This document shows positions 9,008 through 17,405 of a stretch of 64,000 nt of DNA, one piece after another (within the stretch, counting starts at the first letter, position 1; every line of letters starts with the position of its first letter). The stretch is from Phaeodactylibacter sp. Its GTDB lineage: Bacteria > Bacteroidota > Bacteroidia > Chitinophagales > Saprospiraceae. The DNA is taken from NCBI RefSeq assembly GCF_022763345.1, contig NZ_JALEGS010000073.1, forward strand, positions 21,704-85,703, read 5' to 3'. The notes below the pieces were generated by a model. It was not told the DNA's origin. It searched no databases and was given only the letters and a program-made list of their open reading frames with translations. The translations under genes were made by a program, and so were the position numbers.

Positions 9008-9023
9008 TACGACTTTTGTCGTA
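9008..9023. promoter_or_regulatory. BlaI-type operator 1
   Basis: tacgacttttgtcgta is a 16-bp site with arms TACGAC/GTCGTA, matching the TACnACA-TGTnGTA form of BlaI/MecI operators. It ends 4 nt before the blaI start codon, so occupancy would block transcription of the blaI-M56 operon. Confidence 0.8.
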
Positions 9024-9031
9024 CAAATATA

Positions 9032-9047
9032 TACGACACTTGTCGTA
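9032..9047. promoter_or_regulatory. BlaI-type operator 2
   Basis: tacgacacttgtcgta repeats the operator 1 arms exactly and lies 24 bp away centre to centre, with an AT-rich spacer (caaatata). Two such sites together are typical of autoregulated bla/mec operators. They sit in the divergent region between blaI and the HdeD-like operon that starts at 9236. Confidence 0.8.
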
Positions 9048-9235
9048 AAGTCAATGCCAGGCTGTGAAAAAACAGAAAAAACGCAGAACCCGTTGATACA
9101 AAAAGTACCGGTTGAGGTATTTTGCACCAGCTTCCAGGGCTATAAAATACACATAAATCACTGATAAACAGCAATATAAAATCCTGGCACGCCAATTGGA
9201 TAGCCATCAGTAAGTCCTAACCAAATCAAATTACG

Positions 9236-9853
9236 ATGATGACAGAAGGCAAACGACTGATGGACAGTAGAGAGGTGATGGTGCTCGAAGGAGTGGCGAT
9301 GTTGGGGTTGAGTGCAGTGGCACTGTGCTATCCGATGGAACAGCGTTTGTCACTGCTGATCCCTTTTGGGCTGTTGCTGGGGTTCAGCGGCATCACCCGG
9401 CTGATCATCAGCGCCTGGTTTTTCCGGCGGGGCAGCGCCTGGAGGCAGCTGGTTCAACAAAGTGCAGTGGCTGACCTGCTGTCTGGTGGTGCAGCCCTTG
9501 TACTGCTGTTTCAGGGCAGCAATCAATTGGTACTGCTCCTGGGGCTGTGGCTCGTCTTGTCCGGCTATTTCCAAATCAGGAGGTATGCCTACCTGCGGCA
9601 GCAATGGCCAGCTTGCACCCCCGCCGGGCTAACCGGTATTTTATCCGTGAGCATGGGGGCGTTTCTCCTGGCCAACATTCAGGGTCAGTGGCTGAGCGCC
9701 CCTCTTGACTTGTCGCTTCCGCTTGCCCTGCTTGGGCTGTTCAAAATTTACGCTTTTATCAAACTCGGACAGATGCGCCAACGTTTTTCTAACGGAGAAC
9801 CGGTTGCAGACCAGGAACCCTTTCCGCCCTATTCTCCACTAAATTTAAACTGA
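9236..9853 (+). CDS. HdeD-like (DUF308) multi-pass membrane protein
   Basis: A 205-residue hydrophobic protein with about six membrane segments arranged as three hairpins (near 15-35, 38-58, 75-92, 95-112, 127-147 and 155-175), separated by short basic loops such as FFRRGSAWRQ and RRYAYLRQQ. This layout and length fit the HdeD/DUF308 family of acid-stress associated inner-membrane proteins, whose biochemical role is unknown. It ends 4 bp before a histidine kinase gene and is very likely the first gene of a three-gene operon with that kinase and an NtrC-type regulator, which suggests a membrane-stress or signal-input role. The family call is moderately confident. Confidence 0.7.
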   Translation: MMTEGKRLMDSREVMVLEGVAMLGLSAVALCYPMEQRLSLLIPFGLLLGFSGITRLIISAWFFRRGSAWRQLVQQSAVADLLSGGAALVLLFQGSNQLVLLLGLWLVLSGYFQIRRYAYLRQQWPACTPAGLTGILSVSMGAFLLANIQGQWLSAPLDLSLPLALLGLFKIYAFIKLGQMRQRFSNGEPVADQEPFPPYSPLNLN

Positions 9854-9857
9854 GTAT

Positions 9858-10964
9858 ATGCCCGAAGCCAGCCCTGACGTTGTACACGCCTTGCAGGAAC
9901 GCATCAAAGAGCTGAGCTGCCTGTATGAGATTTCGAATATCGCTGCCACTTCCACGGCTTCTCTTCCGGAGAAGCTACAGGAGGTGGTACAGGCACTGCC
10001 CAAAGCCTGGCAACACCCTGACTTCGCCGTTGCTGCCCTCCTTCTCGACGATCAGCAGTACCGATCCGGCAGCCTGGCATCCAAATACGAGACGCAGCAG
10101 CACCCCATCGTTGTACGTGGGCTTGAGCGCGGACACCTGGCGATGCATTACAATTACCTGAATGGCGCCCCGCCTCCGTTCCTGCACGAAGAAGCTTTGC
10201 TGCTCAAAACCCTGGCTCAGGAAATCAGCGGCATCATTGAACGGGACGAGCAGAAGGCCCGGGAAGCCCTACTGCGCCGGAAATTCGAGCAGGCAGACCG
10301 CTTGTCTATTCTCGGAGAAATCACGGCCGGCATCGCCCACGAGCTCAACACGCCTCTGGGCAACATCCTCGGCTTCGCTCAGCTGATTCAGGACCGTACA
10401 GATGATCAGCAGGTGGGACAGGATATTGAAAAGATCATCAACTCCTCTATGCACGCCCGGGAAATCGTCAAAAAGCTCATGTTTTTCTCCTGCGAGATGC
10501 CGCAGCAAAAGCAAAATACGGATGTCGGGCTGCTCATTGAGGAAGCACTCCAACTGCTGAGGGTTACTTTCGAACAAGCCGGCATTACCCCCCGGCTCTC
10601 CTTGCCCGGCCGCCCGGTGGTGGCACAAGTTGATCCCATACAGTTTACGCAAGTGGTTTTCAATCTTTTAATCAATGCCCTGCATGCCTCTGCCCCGGGA
10701 CAGGAGGTATGGCTTACCCTGATACAGCATGAGACCAACCTGGTGCTACGCATACAGGACTTTGGGCACGGTATCGAAAAGGACCTGCGCGAACGGATAT
10801 TCGAGCCCTTCTTCTCCACCAAAGCGCCCGGTGAAGGCTCCGGGCTTGGGCTAAGCGTCGTGCATGGTATTGTGAAAACCCACGGCGGGCAGATCGAGCT
10901 CGAAAGTCAGCCCGGAGAAGGTGCTTGCTTTACCTTGCGCTTTCCCTTAACTTCCGGGGCATGA
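9858..10964 (+). CDS. soluble NtrB-like sensor histidine kinase
   Basis: A 368-residue kinase without membrane segments. Residues 1-130 look like a small GAF-type sensory domain (ELSCLYEISNIAA start, EEALLLKTLAQEISGIIER linker helix). The HisKA dimerization helix has H161 in GIAHELNTPLGN, and the ATPase domain shows NLLINALHA, DFGHGIEKD and GSGLGLSVV. The HELNTPL motif and the adjacent sigma-54 activator place it with the NtrB/ZraS-like kinases. Its stop overlaps the response regulator start by 4 nt (ATGA at 10961). The signal is unknown; a cytoplasmic signal, or one relayed by the HdeD-like protein encoded just upstream, would fit. Confidence 0.9.
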   Translation: MPEASPDVVHALQERIKELSCLYEISNIAATSTASLPEKLQEVVQALPKAWQHPDFAVAALLLDDQQYRSGSLASKYETQQHPIVVRGLERGHLAMHYNYLNGAPPPFLHEEALLLKTLAQEISGIIERDEQKAREALLRRKFEQADRLSILGEITAGIAHELNTPLGNILGFAQLIQDRTDDQQVGQDIEKIINSSMHAREIVKKLMFFSCEMPQQKQNTDVGLLIEEALQLLRVTFEQAGITPRLSLPGRPVVAQVDPIQFTQVVFNLLINALHASAPGQEVWLTLIQHETNLVLRIQDFGHGIEKDLRERIFEPFFSTKAPGEGSGLGLSVVHGIVKTHGGQIELESQPGEGACFTLRFPLTSGA

Positions 10965-12301
10965 AGAAGCGGAGTATTTTGCTGGTGGATGATTCACAGG
11001 ATATGCTGGAAGTCCTGCGGCGGCAGTTAAATGCCCTTCAATACAACACCTTTCAGTCTACCTCCGTCACCGATGCGATTGACCTGCTGCAGCATGCCCG
11101 GATTGACCTGCTCATTACCGACATGCGCATGCCGGGCCTCGATGGTATGCACCTGGTCAAATATGCAAAATCGAACTTTCCTGACTTGCCGGTGCTGGTC
11201 ATTACCGGCTTTCCTTCCGTTTCCGGCGCAGTGGAAGCAGTAAAATCAGGCGCACTCGACTATCTGTCCAAACCGTTCACGGCGAAAGAGTTGCAACAGG
11301 CCGTGCAACAGGTTTTCCGGCAGCAGGCCGGGCAGCCCTCCACTGAGCCCTCCCCAGATGAAGAAGATCAAAAAGCCGTCCATTACCACGGCATAATCGG
11401 GCAGTCTGCGCCCGTACAGGAACTCATCGACCTGATCGAGCGCATTAAAGACACGCGGGCGACTACCCTGATCCAGGGAGAAAGCGGCACCGGCAAGGAA
11501 CTCGTGGCAAGGGCCATTCACTACAGTGGCCCCTACCGGCAAGCCCCATTCGTGACGGTCAACTGCGGAGCGATTCCTGAGCATTTGCTGGAAAGTGAGC
11601 TTTTTGGCTTTGTAAAGGGGGCATTCACTGGCGCGAACGAGACCCGCCCCGGTTTTTTCCACGCGGCTGACGGGGGCACCATTTTTCTGGATGAGATTGG
11701 GAATGCTTCAGCTGCGGTGCAAACGCGGTTGCTTCGCGTCATTCAGGAAAAAGAGGTCAAAATGGTGGGCACCAATACTGTGCAGAAGGTAGACCTGCGC
11801 GTTATTGCAGCGACCAACAGCGGTTTGTATGCGCTAAGCCAGCAGGGGCAATTCCGGGAAGACCTGTACTATCGCCTGCACGTGATCGACCTGCACACGC
11901 CTCCTCTCCGTCAGCGCAAGAGCGACCTCCCGCTGCTGATACAACACTTTCTGGACAAATACGCTAAATCCTATGGCCGTCCCAAGCCCGGGGTCACTCC
12001 AGAGGCTATGCACCGACTGAAAGCGCACGACTGGCCGGGAAACATCCGGGAATTGGAAAACGCGGTGCAACGGGCGCTGATTCTTTGCGATGGCCAGATT
12101 GAAGTAGCAGACCTGCCTACGTATCTACACGCGGCAGACCGTACCTTAAGAACGGCTCAACCGCAGACCCTGCTTTCGCTTAGGGAACTGGAACAGCAGC
12201 ACATCCGGCGTGTCCTCGACGCCGTGGATGGCAACAAAACAGCTGCTGCGAAAATCCTGGGCATTAACCGGAAAACGCTCCGGATCAAGCTAAAGGAATA
12301 G
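10961..12301 (+). CDS. NtrC-family sigma-54-dependent response regulator
   Basis: A 446-residue regulator with a receiver domain (1-125; acidic pair D10-D11, phosphorylation site D54 in LITDMRMPG), a central AAA+ sigma-54 activation domain (about 145-375) with Walker A GESGTGKE, the sigma-54 contact loop GAFTGA, and a C-terminal Fis-type helix-turn-helix (ELEQQHIRRVL, NKTAAAKILGINRKTLRIKL). It activates transcription by sigma-54 RNA polymerase when phosphorylated. The ATG at 10961 overlaps the kinase stop by 4 nt, which is why it is preferred to the upstream in-frame start at 10925. A strong hairpin terminator follows, closing the operon. Confidence 0.95.
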   Translation: MKKRSILLVDDSQDMLEVLRRQLNALQYNTFQSTSVTDAIDLLQHARIDLLITDMRMPGLDGMHLVKYAKSNFPDLPVLVITGFPSVSGAVEAVKSGALDYLSKPFTAKELQQAVQQVFRQQAGQPSTEPSPDEEDQKAVHYHGIIGQSAPVQELIDLIERIKDTRATTLIQGESGTGKELVARAIHYSGPYRQAPFVTVNCGAIPEHLLESELFGFVKGAFTGANETRPGFFHAADGGTIFLDEIGNASAAVQTRLLRVIQEKEVKMVGTNTVQKVDLRVIAATNSGLYALSQQGQFREDLYYRLHVIDLHTPPLRQRKSDLPLLIQHFLDKYAKSYGRPKPGVTPEAMHRLKAHDWPGNIRELENAVQRALILCDGQIEVADLPTYLHAADRTLRTAQPQTLLSLRELEQQHIRRVLDAVDGNKTAAAKILGINRKTLRIKLKE

Positions 12302-12336
12302 GATAGCTCTGCAAAAGCCCAAATTCCGCTGCATGT

Positions 12337-12375
12337 CCTGGAAACGCCGGGCTTGTCAAACTTCCAGGTGTTTTT
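12337..12375 (+). terminator. terminator of the HdeD-kinase-NtrC operon
   Basis: A perfect 7-bp stem cctggaa (12337-12343) and ttccagg (12362-12368) is followed by tgttttt. It begins 36 nt after the ntrC-like stop. Confidence 0.7.
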
Positions 12376-12401
12376 GATCATACGTTCTGAAGATCTACGC
12401 C

Positions 12402-12409
12402 TATCTTTA
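12402..12409 (+). promoter_or_regulatory. possible -7 promoter element of mtfA
   Basis: tatcttta matches the Bacteroidota -7 consensus TAnnTTTG at seven of eight positions and lies 57 nt before the mtfA start. No well-spaced TTG -33 element is seen. Confidence 0.35.
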
Positions 12410-12465
12410 CGTCCATTCATCCTAAATTAAGAATGTCCTTGACTTTCATTTAATCCCTTGACCTA

Positions 12466-13245
12466 ATGGAGCCCCGCATTATCGTCACCATAGCCTTATT
12501 GAGTGTACTGGTTATTCTTTTTTTCGTCTGGTTCGTTCGAAAGAGAAAGCGCCCCACCGGCCCCTTTCCAGAGGCATGGCGGAATATTTTGCTGGAAAAC
12601 GTCCACTTTTACCGTCAATTAACGTCCGAAGAACGAGCCCGTTTCGAATCAGAAATCCAATTCTTTTTTCAGGAAATCACGATCACGGGGGTAGATGTAG
12701 AACTGACGGATACCGATCGACTGCTGGTAGCTGCGAGCGGGGTAATCCCACTCTTTGGTTTCCCCGGCTGGCATTACCGCAACCTTAACGAGGTGCTCCT
12801 CTATAACGACCGCTTCAACCTCGACTTCCAGACAGATGGCGAAGGACGAAACATCAACGGCATGGTAGGCACCGGCAGTATGCAGCGTATGATGATCCTT
12901 TCCCGGCGGGCACTGCATAAGGGCTTCAGGCACGCCGACAGCCGCAATGTGGGGATTCATGAATTTGTGCACCTGCTGGATAAGTTCGACGGAGACACAG
13001 ATGGCCTACCCGCTCAGTTAATGGAGCGACAGTACACCATTCCCTGGCTGAAATTTGTACACAAAGAGATGGAGGCCATTCGCAGGCGCAAATCTGACAT
13101 CCGTCCCTATGGGGCGACCAACGAAGCCGAATTTTTTAGCGTAGTTAGCGAGTACTTTTTCGAGCGGCCTGCCCAACTCCGCCGCAAGCATCCCGAGTTA
13201 TACGAATTGCTGGAGGAGATTTTCAGGCAGGATCCGTTGGATTAA
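12466..13245 (+). CDS. mtfA: MtfA-like zinc metallopeptidase (M90)
   Basis: A 259-residue protein with one N-terminal membrane anchor (about 5-24) and a cytoplasmic-type MtfA domain. The gluzincin motif HEFVH (H165, E166, H169) is followed by LLDKFDGDTDG and the third ligand E222 in NEAEFFSV, the hallmark arrangement of peptidase family M90. In E. coli MtfA binds the repressor Mlc and affects glucose uptake; no Mlc partner is visible here, so the role in this organism is open. Most bacteria have the soluble form, while an N-terminal anchor is common in Bacteroidota homologs. The gene stands alone and converges on the downstream hydrolase gene with an 8-bp gap. Confidence 0.88.
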   Translation: MEPRIIVTIALLSVLVILFFVWFVRKRKRPTGPFPEAWRNILLENVHFYRQLTSEERARFESEIQFFFQEITITGVDVELTDTDRLLVAASGVIPLFGFPGWHYRNLNEVLLYNDRFNLDFQTDGEGRNINGMVGTGSMQRMMILSRRALHKGFRHADSRNVGIHEFVHLLDKFDGDTDGLPAQLMERQYTIPWLKFVHKEMEAIRRRKSDIRPYGATNEAEFFSVVSEYFFERPAQLRRKHPELYELLEEIFRQDPLD

Positions 13246-13253
13246 TCTTCTGG

Positions 13254-14189
13254 TCAATTCAGAAAATCACTGATCAGTCCGTTGACCACCTGAGCCTGCT
13301 CATAATGGACGAAGTGCCCGGCTTTGTCAATCATATGCAAGGTAGCATTTGGCAGCTGTTCCACCCCTTTCTGACCGATACTCTCAGTGGTGCCCCCATT
13401 CAGGAAGCGGTTGGGGATGAGGTTGTCCTGATGCCCGAAGACGGCCAGTACCGGCTGCTCAATCTGCGGCAGGTAGTCGAAGACCGGCTCGTCGACCATG
13501 CCTTTTACGCATTCAGGTATGATGTAGCAATAAGCATCAAAGTCTTCTGCATGGCGCATCGCGATGCGGTCGGTAATCATAAATTCGGCATCTTCCGGCA
13601 TATCGTAGAAATTCCAGGCGATATTGGTCTTGATCTGGTCTACGGTGGTCAGCTTCACCCCGGTAGGCGTGAGTACCTCACGGAACCACTGCCGCTCGCC
13701 TTTATGGAAGGTCTCGAAGCCCGCCGGTGCCACCAATACCAGTTTTTCCACCTTTTCGGGATAGGACAGGGCGGTGGTCATCGCGATTTGGCCACCCATG
13801 GAGTGGCCAGCCAGCGTGGCTTTTTCCAAACCAAGGGCTGCCATAAAATCTTTCACGATAGTGGCGTAATAGGTCATGCTTGCCTCGTATTTCCCCTTGC
13901 TCGATTTGCCGTAGCCGGGCAGGTCGATGGCAATACAACGGTAGCGGTCTTTCAGGCCTTCTATGTTGTTTTTCCATGCCGGAGCGTAACTGCCCAGGCC
14001 ATGGATAAAAATAATGGGTTCGCCTTTCCCTTCGTCAAAGTAGGCCACGGTCTCTCCGGTTTCCAGCTCCACTTTTTGAGTTTGGAAAGGATAGGGAATG
14101 TCCTCAAAAGTCTGCACCTGGGGTACCTTTTGAGACCAGCTGCAACTGCTCAGGAAAAGGAGGCTGAGGAGGAAAAGTGTATTTTTCAT
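13254..14189 (-). CDS. alpha/beta hydrolase lipoprotein
   Basis: A 311-residue hydrolase with a lipoprotein signal (LLFLSSC, modified C16). The fold shows the oxyanion-loop motif FIHGLGSY (near 62), the nucleophile elbow GHSMGG (S130), an aspartate near 255 in AVFGHQDNLIP and the catalytic histidine H292 in KAGHFVHYE, so the triad is complete. Members of this group act as esterases, epoxide hydrolases or haloperoxidase-like enzymes; the substrate cannot be deduced. Lipidation places it on the inner or outer membrane facing the periplasm or outside. It lies 28 bp downstream of an outer-membrane barrel gene on the same strand, and the two are probably co-transcribed. Confidence 0.88.
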   Translation of the reverse strand: MKNTLFLLSLLFLSSCSWSQKVPQVQTFEDIPYPFQTQKVELETGETVAYFDEGKGEPIIFIHGLGSYAPAWKNNIEGLKDRYRCIAIDLPGYGKSSKGKYEASMTYYATIVKDFMAALGLEKATLAGHSMGGQIAMTTALSYPEKVEKLVLVAPAGFETFHKGERQWFREVLTPTGVKLTTVDQIKTNIAWNFYDMPEDAEFMITDRIAMRHAEDFDAYCYIIPECVKGMVDEPVFDYLPQIEQPVLAVFGHQDNLIPNRFLNGGTTESIGQKGVEQLPNATLHMIDKAGHFVHYEQAQVVNGLISDFLN

Positions 14190-14217
14190 CTGGACTTCTG
14201 CTTTTTTGAGATTCAGG

Positions 14218-15783
14218 TTAAAACATCAACCACTTAAAAACGACGAGTGCGGTGTAGGGGTCAACCGGCCGGATATCCTCCCCTCCGTTCACTGCCGGGC
14301 TGTCGTAGAAATCGCCCAGCCACAGGTAGGCGCCGTGGAGTTCTATTTCCATCAATGTACCCAGGGTATAGCCGACTTTAAAATTGCCTTCCACGCCCAT
14401 AAACTGCCCGCCTCTTGCCGGTGCAACGTTGCTGATGGCCATAGCCATGCCTACTTTGCCGTTCAGCTTGTAGGGGATAAAATCGCGGCTGAGGTTTACC
14501 GTACCTCCGGTCAGGCCAAAGCCCATATTGGAAATATCCGTCACCGCAGCCACATAGCGGTTCACCACATTGGCATGCGGAAAAAGTAGATAGCCGCCGT
14601 GCGCCACATTTAACCCACCGGGCGTTGCCCAGGTATTGCCGGTCATGACGCCACTGTAGCGGTCATCGCTGATGCCATTATCATCGCCACTTGTAAACAT
14701 CAGGTCAGTAGAAATCGCATCATTGGGCGTTTTGCCGTAGCGGTAGCCCAGGCGGAGATTGGCGCCCAGCCCGCCGATTGAGGGACCGTCTCCCCAGGTA
14801 CCTTCTTCCTGTAGTTGGGTGCGCCCGAGATTATAATTGACGTAGCCCGACAGGAACCAGGTGTCCGCCATCTGACTCAGATTGTAGTCGAAGTAAGTAC
14901 CCAGCCAGGCCACATCAGCCCGGTACCGTCTGCTGCCAAAAGGAAAACGGTAGGTGCCGTTGTAAAGCGAAAGGGTGCTGTTGAGCCCCTGCCCCAGAAT
15001 GGAAGGCCCGCCCTGCCCGTTGGAGCGGTCGCGGACGTAGTAGAGGGAGCCGCCCCAATGCCATTTGGTACCCAGTGACCGCTGATAGGTGAACTCTGCC
15101 ATGTGCACATCGTCCACCCGCTGAATGCTGTTCTCATAAAGCTGGAAGAAGCCGGCTTTCCACTGATGGTAATCGGCATTTTGCCGCACGGTAATGCCCA
15201 CACCGTCCGTACCCCAGTAGTTGAGGCGATAGGCCGAGTTGAGCATGTCATCGAAGAAGGTACGATAGGGATTGTAAGGCGTGTCAAACATCCGCTGTAA
15301 GCCCAGATTGATGGCCCAGCCCGGTGCGGGAACATACTCCAGCTCCAGATTTTGGGTCTGCAGGTTGACCTGATCGCCGGAAGGAGCTGAGCCTGAGTTA
15401 CCACCGGTGCCATAAGCCACATCGCCCCAGGTGTAATCAATTTCAAAGGATGCCCGAAGGGTGACGCGGTTGTCAAACAGTTTAGGCTTGTAAATGAAGA
15501 AGGGCAGGATGCGCTGCTCAAAGAAGGAAGCCGTCAGCGAATCAGAAGTCGTTGTGGTATTTTGCCCAAACAACCGCCCAATCACCTGCCCCTGCAGGAA
15601 GTCATTGGTCGGGAAAATGTTGCTGTTGTTGTAGTGGTTATAGAAAAAAGCAATGTACTGGAATTCCTTATCGGACTCTTCCGGAATCGCCTCTTCCAGT
15701 TGCTTAAAGTAGGGGGGAATCTGTGCCGAAGCGGCAAAGGGCAGGCACAGCAGCAGCAGTAGCCAAAGTTGCCGGTTTTTCAT
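14218..15783 (-). CDS. outer-membrane beta-barrel porin-like protein
   Basis: A 521-residue exported protein with a signal peptide ending at FAASAQ (about residue 21). The mature chain is made of alternating amphipathic strands rich in Tyr, Trp, Gly and Asn (for example WKAGFFQLYENSIQ, LSGYVNYNLGRTQL, NLRLGYRYG) and ends in a phenylalanine (VVFKWLMF), the usual C-terminal signal of outer-membrane barrels. The pattern resembles alginate-export-like porins, but no diagnostic motif lets me name a substrate. It precedes the lipoprotein hydrolase gene by 28 bp, so barrel and hydrolase may work on the same compound. The start is the only ATG giving a signal peptide. Confidence 0.7.
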   Translation of the reverse strand: MKNRQLWLLLLLCLPFAASAQIPPYFKQLEEAIPEESDKEFQYIAFFYNHYNNSNIFPTNDFLQGQVIGRLFGQNTTTTSDSLTASFFEQRILPFFIYKPKLFDNRVTLRASFEIDYTWGDVAYGTGGNSGSAPSGDQVNLQTQNLELEYVPAPGWAINLGLQRMFDTPYNPYRTFFDDMLNSAYRLNYWGTDGVGITVRQNADYHQWKAGFFQLYENSIQRVDDVHMAEFTYQRSLGTKWHWGGSLYYVRDRSNGQGGPSILGQGLNSTLSLYNGTYRFPFGSRRYRADVAWLGTYFDYNLSQMADTWFLSGYVNYNLGRTQLQEEGTWGDGPSIGGLGANLRLGYRYGKTPNDAISTDLMFTSGDDNGISDDRYSGVMTGNTWATPGGLNVAHGGYLLFPHANVVNRYVAAVTDISNMGFGLTGGTVNLSRDFIPYKLNGKVGMAMAISNVAPARGGQFMGVEGNFKVGYTLGTLMEIELHGAYLWLGDFYDSPAVNGGEDIRPVDPYTALVVFKWLMF

Positions 15784-15819
15784 GGTAGGGTAGGGATTGG
15801 TTTTGCTGGTTGGGAAAGG

Positions 15820-15856
15820 AAAAGGCGCAGCACAAATGACTGTACTGCGCCTTTTT
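15820..15856 (-). terminator. terminator downstream of the cysteine-motif lipoprotein gene
   Basis: An 11-bp perfect stem aaaaggcgcag (15820-15830) and ctgcgcctttt (15845-15855) has a 14-nt loop and A/T flanks on both sides, so it can work in both directions. It separates the lipoprotein gene from the porin-like gene. Confidence 0.75.
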
Positions 15857-15871
15857 GAAAACTATGGATTG

Positions 15872-16444
15872 CTACTCAATTTTCTCGTACGTCTGAATAT
15901 TCAGGTTGCCCAGGGCACCGCCGTTGGTGCTGCCAAAGCCCCCTGCAGCGGTAGGTGGCACAGCACCGATATCAGGTGCAGTTTGTACAATTTCGTAACG
16001 CATGGTCGTGCCATTGATCTCAAAGATACCAACGGAAGTCAGTGCAGCAGGCGCAGACTGATTCACCGTAATGTCCCAGATATCAGCTGTTCCACTTTCC
16101 GTTTGCTCGTAGGTACCCTCGAGGGTCAGCAAAGCGCCGGAAGTGTCATATTGCTCAACAGTATAAGTCAGGTCGGTGCGGAACTCCGCGTAGATGCTAT
16201 CTGTACCAAAGAGGTTGACCAGCAGGGGGGCTACATTAGCGCCGGAGCTCTGCCATTGGCCCTGAATACCCACTTCACAAGGGTCACAAGTACCCCCGCA
16301 GTCGATACCTGTTTCGTCACCGTTTTGGATACCATCGGTACAGGTAGGTTCCGGTTCGTTATCGCCATCGTCATCACAGCCCGTCCAGGTTACCATAGCG
16401 CCGGTAAGGGCGAAGAGCATCAGCAAAAATTTAAAATTCTTCAT
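15872..16444 (-). CDS. lipoprotein with TDGxQNGxETGxDCGG cysteine motif
   Basis: A 190-residue lipoprotein. The signal peptide ends at WTGC (lipidated C23), followed by an acidic DDDGDNE run that resembles a surface-export signal of Bacteroidota lipoproteins. A compact cysteine motif with C35, C49, C53 and C56 (around NGDETGIDCGG) follows; this small module recurs in Bacteroidota and eukaryote extracellular proteins and is probably disulfide-bonded. The rest (about 60-190) looks like a lipocalin-type beta domain (WQSSGANV, FRTDLTYTVEQYDTSG, TLEGTYEQ, DIWDITVNQ). The ATG at 16444 was chosen because it starts the signal peptide. A promoter-like pair of elements precedes it. Function unknown. 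Confidence 0.8.
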   Translation of the reverse strand: MKNFKFLLMLFALTGAMVTWTGCDDDGDNEPEPTCTDGIQNGDETGIDCGGTCDPCEVGIQGQWQSSGANVAPLLVNLFGTDSIYAEFRTDLTYTVEQYDTSGALLTLEGTYEQTESGTADIWDITVNQSAPAALTSVGIFEINGTTMRYEIVQTAPDIGAVPPTAAGGFGSTNGGALGNLNIQTYEKIE

Positions 16445-16473
16445 AGCGGTAAATTTGATTTTAGTCTGGTTTG

Positions 16474-16507
16474 CAAAATTAATTTTGGAAAGCGCCGGTC
16501 TTTTCAA
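16474..16507 (-). promoter_or_regulatory. promoter of the cysteine-motif lipoprotein gene
   Basis: Read on the minus strand, TAATTTTG (16481 to 16474) matches the -7 consensus TAnnTTTG and a TTG (16507 to 16505) lies 23 nt upstream as -33 element. The start codon is 30 nt downstream. Confidence 0.5.
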
Positions 16508-16711
16508 AAGACCTTTACGGTAAAGCGAATGTAAGAAAGCCCAATATCGGGAGTAATCAAATGACAAAAATCAAAGGGTTGACTTAAAATTTAATCTATT
16601 CAAAAAATGATCTTAAACCATTAACAACCAATATTTTAAATTCAGAATTAAATTACCCGACTTAAACACAAAAACAAACCCACCCAAAACATAAATGCCC
16701 TGCCGAAGTTG

Positions 16712-17062
16712 ATGACCAAAAAACGTATGGAAAAACCTTCACATAAAATTATCGTCACCCAACTCGATGGCCAACAGGTGAGCTTTCAGGCAGCACCCGG
16801 CACCAACCTCCGGCAAGCTTTGCTGCAGCAGGGCATCAGCCCCTACACTTCCTACACCCCCCGGCTCAACTGTGGCGGCCGGGGCCTGTGTGCCACTTGC
16901 GGCGTATGGATCAATGGCGAAGCCCCTGCCCCACAGCATTGGCATGACAAAGCCGCCCGGCGCTTCGGCTACCCCCGCCTTAGCTGTCAGGTGACGATAG
17001 ACCGGGACCTGGAAGTGGAAATGGTGGAGAAGTGGATTTGGGGCGGGCGGCGGAAGAGTTAG
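16712..17062 (+). CDS. plant-type 2Fe-2S ferredoxin
   Basis: A 116-residue soluble electron carrier. The cluster motif is C54-GGRGL-C60-AT-C63 with the fourth ligand C92 in RLSCQVTI, matching the Cx5Cx2C...C pattern of the plant/adrenodoxin-type 2Fe-2S fold. The ubiquitin-like start HKIIVTQLDGQQVSFQAAPG is clear. Two in-frame ATGs (16712, 16727) are possible; I give the first. It is a stand-alone gene divergent from the lipoprotein gene. The partner reductase or oxygenase is not in the window. The last residues (WGGRRKS) are basic. The electron acceptor is unknown. Confidence 0.88.
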   Translation: MTKKRMEKPSHKIIVTQLDGQQVSFQAAPGTNLRQALLQQGISPYTSYTPRLNCGGRGLCATCGVWINGEAPAPQHWHDKAARRFGYPRLSCQVTIDRDLEVEMVEKWIWGGRRKS

Positions 17063-17083
17063 ATGGATAATCTACCCTTATTA

Positions 17084-17308
17084 TCAAACCCCACAACCCG
17101 GCGCACGCCAGTCGTCCACATCCTGCCGCAGTTTTTTCAGGTAGGCGGTGATCGCATCTGTACCGGCAATCACTTTGTCGTGCTCCCTTAGTTCCGGTTC
17201 CTTCAGCTCAGGCGAAGCTTGCAAGCGGTAGGCGACGACCATCTCCCGGAGCTGGCTTTCCCAGCTTTCCACTTCCTTATCGTACTCCGGATAGCAAATA
17301 GTGATCAT
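17084..17308 (-). CDS. small hypothetical protein, 74 residues
   Basis: A short acidic and helical protein (DKEVESWESQLREMVVAYRL, TDAITAYLKKLRQDVDDW) ending in CGV. The pattern of a helical region followed by a GTDAITAYL segment reads like a real small cytoplasmic protein, and the codon use is like that of neighbours, but I do not recognise the family. It converges on the ferredoxin gene with 21 bp between stops. It could bind or regulate a partner; nothing in the sequence says which. Confidence 0.55.
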   Translation of the reverse strand: MITICYPEYDKEVESWESQLREMVVAYRLQASPELKEPELREHDKVIAGTDAITAYLKKLRQDVDDWRAPGCGV

Positions 17309-17369
17309 TTTTTGTAACGTTTTGAATGGGTCGGGTATAAAGAAAGTGAAGAATAGGTAGATGTCTTAG

Positions 17370-17405
17370 GAGCGCCGCCGGGGGGACCAGGCGGTGCTCT
17401 TTTTT
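17370..17405 (+). terminator. hairpin with T-run, plus-strand orientation
   Basis: gagcgccgcc (17370-17379) pairs with ggcggtgctc (17390-17399) with one wobble and is followed by tcttttttt-like T-rich sequence to 17405. The T-run is on the plus strand, so it fits a transcript coming from the ferredoxin side through the antisense of the 74-residue ORF. Confidence 0.55.

Noticed and set aside
8621..9047. blaI-M56 pair read as a beta-lactam resistance regulator
   Set aside because: The M56 partner lacks a penicillin-binding sensor domain and no beta-lactamase gene is adjacent, so a drug-induced system is unlikely.
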